32,103 nt of DNA from Akkermansiaceae bacterium (lineage in GTDB: Bacteria > Verrucomicrobiota > Verrucomicrobiia > Verrucomicrobiales > Akkermansiaceae): positions 1-32,103 of the forward strand of contig JABHEX010000132.1 of NCBI GenBank assembly GCA_018676385.1, read 5' to 3'. Position 1 is the stretch's first letter. The number at the start of each line of letters is the position of its first letter. Both the position numbers and the translations under genes were made by a program. Shown here piece after piece: positions 31,293-32,103 of this stretch. The notes under the pieces were generated by a model, which was given only the letters and a program-made list of their open reading frames with translations, made no database searches and had not been told where the DNA came from.

Positions 31293-31318
31293 GTAGGGCG
31301 GATTGGCCTCAATCCGCC
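31293..31318 (+). repeat. REP-like element (GTAG + hairpin) between atpG and atpD
   Basis: GTAG (31293-31296) is followed at once by GGCGGATTG (31297-31305), a GCCT loop, and CAATCCGCC (31310-31318): a perfect 9-bp stem with a four-base loop. In known REP sequences a GTAG at the foot of a hairpin is what RAYT enzymes recognise. There is no T-run, so it is not a terminator. Only this copy was found in the window. Confidence 0.65.
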
Positions 31319-31378
31319 GCTTGCCATCTCCACTTCCTAATCAACTATTTCCAATCAAACCAACCACCATCCCGACTT

Positions 31379-32103
31379 ATGTCCAACCAAGGAACCATCG
31401 TCCAGATCATCGGCGCCGTTATCGATGCCGACTTCTCCAAAGCTGACAAGCTTCCCGATATCTACAACGCCCTCGAGCTCAACTACGATCTTTTTGGTGT
31501 CGAAACCAAGCTCGTTCTCGAAGTCCAGCAGCACCTCGGTGACGGCTGGGTACGTGCCGTTGCGATGAGCACCACAGACGGTCTCAAGCGTGGTATGGCA
31601 CTCACCGATACAGGTGCTCCTATTTCTGTGCCCGTTGGTGAGCAGGTTCTTGGCCGTATTTTCAACGTTACCGGCGACCTTGCCGATGAGAATAAGCCGC
31701 TTCCATCACCTGATCAGCGCGCTCCAATTCACCGCCCCGCTCCTTCCCTGACCGAGCAATCCGCCAACACCGAGATTCTTGCTACAGGCATCAAAGTCAT
31801 CGACCTCATCTGCCCACTGCTTAAAGGTGGTAAAGGTGGTATGTTCGGTGGTGCAGGTGTGGGTAAGACCGTGGTTATCATGGAGCTCATCAACAACATC
31901 GCTAAGGCTCACGGTGGTTACTCCGTCTTCGCCGGTGTGGGTGAGCGGACCCGTGAGGGTAACGACCTTTACTGGGAAATGATCGAGTCCGGCGTTATCG
32001 CCGTTGAGCAAGACGACAATGGTCATCCCAAGCTCGACGACAAAGGTAACCCCATTCTTAAGGACGGCTCAAAGGTAGCCCTTTGCTACGGCCAGATGAA
32101 CGA
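31379..32103 (+). CDS. atpD: F-type ATP synthase subunit beta (3' truncated by window end)
   Basis: The frame opens at the ATG 31379 and runs off the window after 241 codons. VQIIGAVIDADF starts the beta-barrel; Walker A is GGAGVGKTV (157-165), then AGVGERTREGNDLYWEM and VALCYGQMNE, the catalytic chain's hallmarks. Between EMIESGVI and the SKVAL strand there is an insert of about 20 residues (AVEQDDNGHPKLDDKGNPIL, about 208-227) not present in E. coli AtpD, where the two are almost joined. Epsilon (atpC) is expected after it, outside the window. Confidence 0.97.
   Translation, partial: MSNQGTIVQIIGAVIDADFSKADKLPDIYNALELNYDLFGVETKLVLEVQQHLGDGWVRAVAMSTTDGLKRGMALTDTGAPISVPVGEQVLGRIFNVTGDLADENKPLPSPDQRAPIHRPAPSLTEQSANTEILATGIKVIDLICPLLKGGKGGMFGGAGVGKTVVIMELINNIAKAHGGYSVFAGVGERTREGNDLYWEMIESGVIAVEQDDNGHPKLDDKGNPILKDGSKVALCYGQMN

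Noticed and set aside
1..32103. tRNA, rRNA, CRISPR or complete insertion sequence anywhere in the window
   Set aside because: No T-loop or acceptor pattern, no regularly spaced direct repeats, and no intact transposase frame was found by eye; a covariance-model scan would settle small RNAs.

Overview
The window reads as a continuous piece of a Gram-negative bacterial chromosome. It most likely comes from Verrucomicrobiota: a DUF1080 secreted hydrolase, a TMEM43-like membrane protein, a DUF4202 protein, a long adenylate-kinase-like protein, two permuted papain-like (YiiX-type) proteins, a Verrucomicrobia-type RAYT-like fold and a very short ATP synthase delta subunit are all present. That placement is inferred from family distribution, not from a marker-gene comparison. 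I saw no rRNA, tRNA, CRISPR array, phage or intact insertion sequence.

Layout. 1-2370: end of an enoyl-ACP/CoA reductase-like gene, a small Cys/Tyr/Arg-rich secreted protein, a CAP-domain protein, and tadA on the minus strand. 2440-6697: a tight plus-strand run rpe-glcD-ligA. 6701-7443: a minus-strand pair of an unknown protein and a CPXCG zinc-ribbon protein, joined by a TAATG overlap. 7450-9323: cupin, NfeD-like and SPFH/stomatin genes, closed by a clear terminator. 9445-12426: TPMT-type methyltransferase, a YiiX-like lipoprotein and a ClsC/YmdC-like phospholipase D lipoprotein. 12528-14320 (minus): TMEM43-like protein and a methyltransferase. 14410-15189: DUF1080 protein. 15525-17585 (minus): nucleoside-monophosphate-kinase-like protein and DUF4202. 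17669-18313: RluA-type pseudouridine synthase.

18321-20864 (minus) is a complete arsR-GAPDH-arsJ operon. In the established pathway GAPDH makes 1-arseno-3-phosphoglycerate from arsenate and glyceraldehyde-3-phosphate, and ArsJ exports it. An 8-bp-arm palindrome lies over the arsR start codons. Facing away from it is a 579-aa protein (21017-22756) whose N-terminal half looks like a REP-associated tyrosine transposase (RAYT) that has lost its HUH and Tyr catalytic residues and gained a transmembrane anchor and an unknown C-terminal domain. This is the most unusual gene here.

22994-24825 (minus): periplasmic MsrB, an orphan MlaE-type permease, and an HU protein with a textbook terminator. 25048-26400: a 450-aa permuted papain-like protein, with a perfect 20-bp palindrome upstream. 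26556 to the end: the F-type ATP synthase operon atpB-E-F-H-A-G-D (epsilon presumably follows). A perfect CRP-like palindrome precedes it, a strong hairpin lies between atpE and atpF, and a REP-like hairpin with a 5' GTAG lies between atpG and atpD. The atp genes use more C-ending codons than the rest, as expected for high expression, and none of their starts is preceded by a recognisable Shine-Dalgarno sequence.
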